A stretch of 43,871 bases of DNA from Nitrospirota bacterium. GTDB taxonomy: Bacteria > Nitrospirota > Leptospirillia > Leptospirillales > Leptospirillaceae. Shown piece after piece: positions 42,831-43,871 of this stretch. The stretch lies in the NCBI GenBank assembly GCA_021810805.1, contig JAJZHW010000005.1, positions 109,153-153,023 on the forward strand. The letters are read 5' to 3'. The notes beneath the pieces were generated by a model, which was not told where the DNA came from, made no database searches, and saw only the letters and a list, made by a program, of their open reading frames with translations. The position numbers and the translations under genes are program-made. The stretch's first letter is position 1. Each line of letters opens with the position of its first letter.

Positions 42831-43095
42831 TGGATCCGTGCATTCCGGTTTTCAGATGGCCCGTAACCATGACTTCCCCGACAATGACGTCGGGACCAAG
42901 AGCTTGGTTTTTCGGGATCAAGAAGAGAAGGCCTCTCGATCAACGGCGAGTCGACGGCTTTTCGCCCCCTCTCCCCCCTGATCACACACGAAGCCGCTCT
43001 TTAAAGCCAGGGTCAATGAACGGATCGACGGATTGGATCTGCCGACTCCGCAAAGGCCCGACCACCACCTATTCCATTCATCGAGGAGGGAATTC

Positions 43096-43871
43096 ATGGC
43101 GTCCTACCAGAAACTCACCCCGCCCAAAGACGGGCAGAAGATCACCATGCAGAACGGGAAGCTCGTCGTTCCCGACAACCCGATCATTCCGTTCATCGCC
43201 GGCGACGGCACCGGACCCGACATCTGGAACGCCTCCGTGCGCGTCTTCGATGCCGCCGTTGCCAAGGCCTACAACGGGAAGAAAAAGATTGTCTGGTTCG
43301 AAACCTTCGCCGGCGAAAAGGCGAACGAGGTCTACGGCGCCAACACCTGGCTCCCCGAAGACACCCTGACCGCTTACCGGGAATTTCTGGTGGGAATCAA
43401 GGGACCCCTCACGACCCCCGTGGGCGGCGGCTTCCGCAGCATCAACGTGGCCCTTCGCCAGGAGCTCGACCTTTACGCCTGCGTCCGTCCCGTCGAGTGG
43501 TTCGGCTCCCCCTCCCCCGTGAAGCAGCCGGAGAAGGTGAACATGGTCATCTTCCGGGAAAACACGGAAGACATCTATGCCGGCATCGAATGGGCGGCTG
43601 GCTCTCCTGCGATCGCCGAGTTCTACAAGATCTTCGAAAAGGAAGGGGTCATGAAGAAGATCCGCTTCCCCAAGACCGCCAGCATCGGGATCAAGCCGGT
43701 CTCCGAAGAGGGAACCAAGCGCCTCGTCCGGGCGGCCATCCGCTTCGCCCTGGCCAACAACCGCCGGAGCGTGACCATCGTCCACAAGGGCAACATCATG
43801 AAGTTCACCGAAGGCTTCTTCCGCAAGTGGGGCTATGAGGTGGCCAAGGAAGAGTTCGGGGACAAGACGGT
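43096..43871 (+). CDS. icd: Isocitrate dehydrogenase (NADP-type), C-terminus outside window
   Basis: The first 258 residues of the citric-acid-cycle enzyme converting isocitrate to 2-oxoglutarate, which would feed GltB. Signatures: [13 protein letters not shown] at the N-terminus, [30 protein letters not shown] with the substrate serine and arginines, [14 protein letters not shown], and the [12 protein letters not shown]-type segment as [16 protein letters not shown] with the catalytic lysine. The spelling is that of the homodimeric NADP enzymes like E. coli Icd; the cofactor-deciding residues are beyond the edge. GAGGAGGG precedes the ATG by five bases. Confidence 0.94.
   Translation, partial: MASYQKLTPPKDGQKITMQNGKLVVPDNPIIPFIAGDGTGPDIWNASVRVFDAAVAKAYNGKKKIVWFETFAGEKANEVYGANTWLPEDTLTAYREFLVGIKGPLTTPVGGGFRSINVALRQELDLYACVRPVEWFGSPSPVKQPEKVNMVIFRENTEDIYAGIEWAAGSPAIAEFYKIFEKEGVMKKIRFPKTASIGIKPVSEEGTKRLVRAAIRFALANNRRSVTIVHKGNIMKFTEGFFRKWGYEVAKEEFGDKT

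Larger units (their letters stand above)
42508..43095. other. Intergenic region between secretion operon and icd
   Basis: About 590 bases without a convincing gene. The left third (42545-42665) is strongly A/T-rich and probably holds the leftward operon promoter. It carries direct repeats (42562-42578 and 42648-42663), a Fur-box-like site (42696-42710) and an inverted repeat (42804-42830). The right part (42850-43080) is of normal composition and should contain the icd promoter, which I could not place. Confidence 0.6.

Noticed and set aside
42646-42921. Leftward 91-codon frame between the secretion operon and icd
   Set aside because: No ribosome site, no recognised domain, and it crosses the A/T-rich control region with the Fur-like site and inverted repeat.
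1-43871. CRISPR array, rRNA, tRNA or insertion sequence
   Set aside because: I looked for regularly spaced repeats, rRNA signatures, T-arm words with matching arms and transposase motifs with inverted ends and found none that hold up.

Overview
The window is a stretch of bacterial chromosome, GC-rich apart from a few short AT-rich islands and with tightly packed genes. Gene content and the yicC-gmk-rpoZ-coaBC / aroQ-efp-accB-accC order fit a Gram-negative-type bacterium. Overall style (one-carbon-poor autotroph housekeeping genes, a GltB with an N-terminal propeptide, tandem NHL-like lipoproteins, a VirB-type secretion cluster beside icd) makes me think of a Leptospirillum-like member of Nitrospirota. 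That identification is inference from recollection, not something the sequence proves.

Left part (1-3005): three leftward genes, namely an FAD-linked oxidase running off the window, an OB-fold/HD 3'-5' exoribonuclease of the YhaM type overlapping it by 4 bases, and a YcgR/PilZ-like c-di-GMP receptor. A divergent region with a good sigma70-type promoter leads into gltB.

Housekeeping core (3155-16520): gltB (large glutamate synthase subunit, no gltD in view), then yicC-gmk-rpoZ-coaBC, then a promoter and a second run: a TPR/roadblock-like protein, aroQ, efp, accB, accC, thiE. Most are coupled or separated by a few bases, so they probably form two operons covering RNA processing, nucleotide, CoA, shikimate, fatty-acid and thiamine metabolism plus translation.

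Surface/envelope part (16517-29691): a lower-GC cassette with a polytopic GT-C-like membrane protein, a three-helix small membrane protein and a dolichol-phosphate-mannose-synthase-like GT2, then a DUF3105 protein, an orphan RND pump with a perfect 20-base palindrome in front, a leftward membrane signalling-like protein, a leftward ferredoxin-type siroheme nitrite/sulfite reductase with a near-consensus promoter, and two rightward lipoproteins.

Accessory part (29733-43095): a XerC/D-type tyrosine recombinase, a HemW-like radical SAM protein whose gene and surroundings carry an unusual cluster of CGTACG palindromes in all three reading frames, a very AT-rich spacer, a coiled-coil/winged-helix-like protein, a gene-poor stretch with two overlapping tiny membrane-protein genes, and a nine-gene leftward operon for a VirB-type type IV secretion system (B2-B3-B4-B5-B6-B8-B9-B10) ending in a MoxR/RavA-like AAA+ ATPase at the place where VirB11 normally sits. 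No VirD4, relaxase or VirB7 is visible. A second AT-rich spacer with direct repeats and a Fur-box-like site separates this block from icd (isocitrate dehydrogenase), which runs off the right edge. No tRNA, rRNA, CRISPR array or intact insertion sequence was seen.
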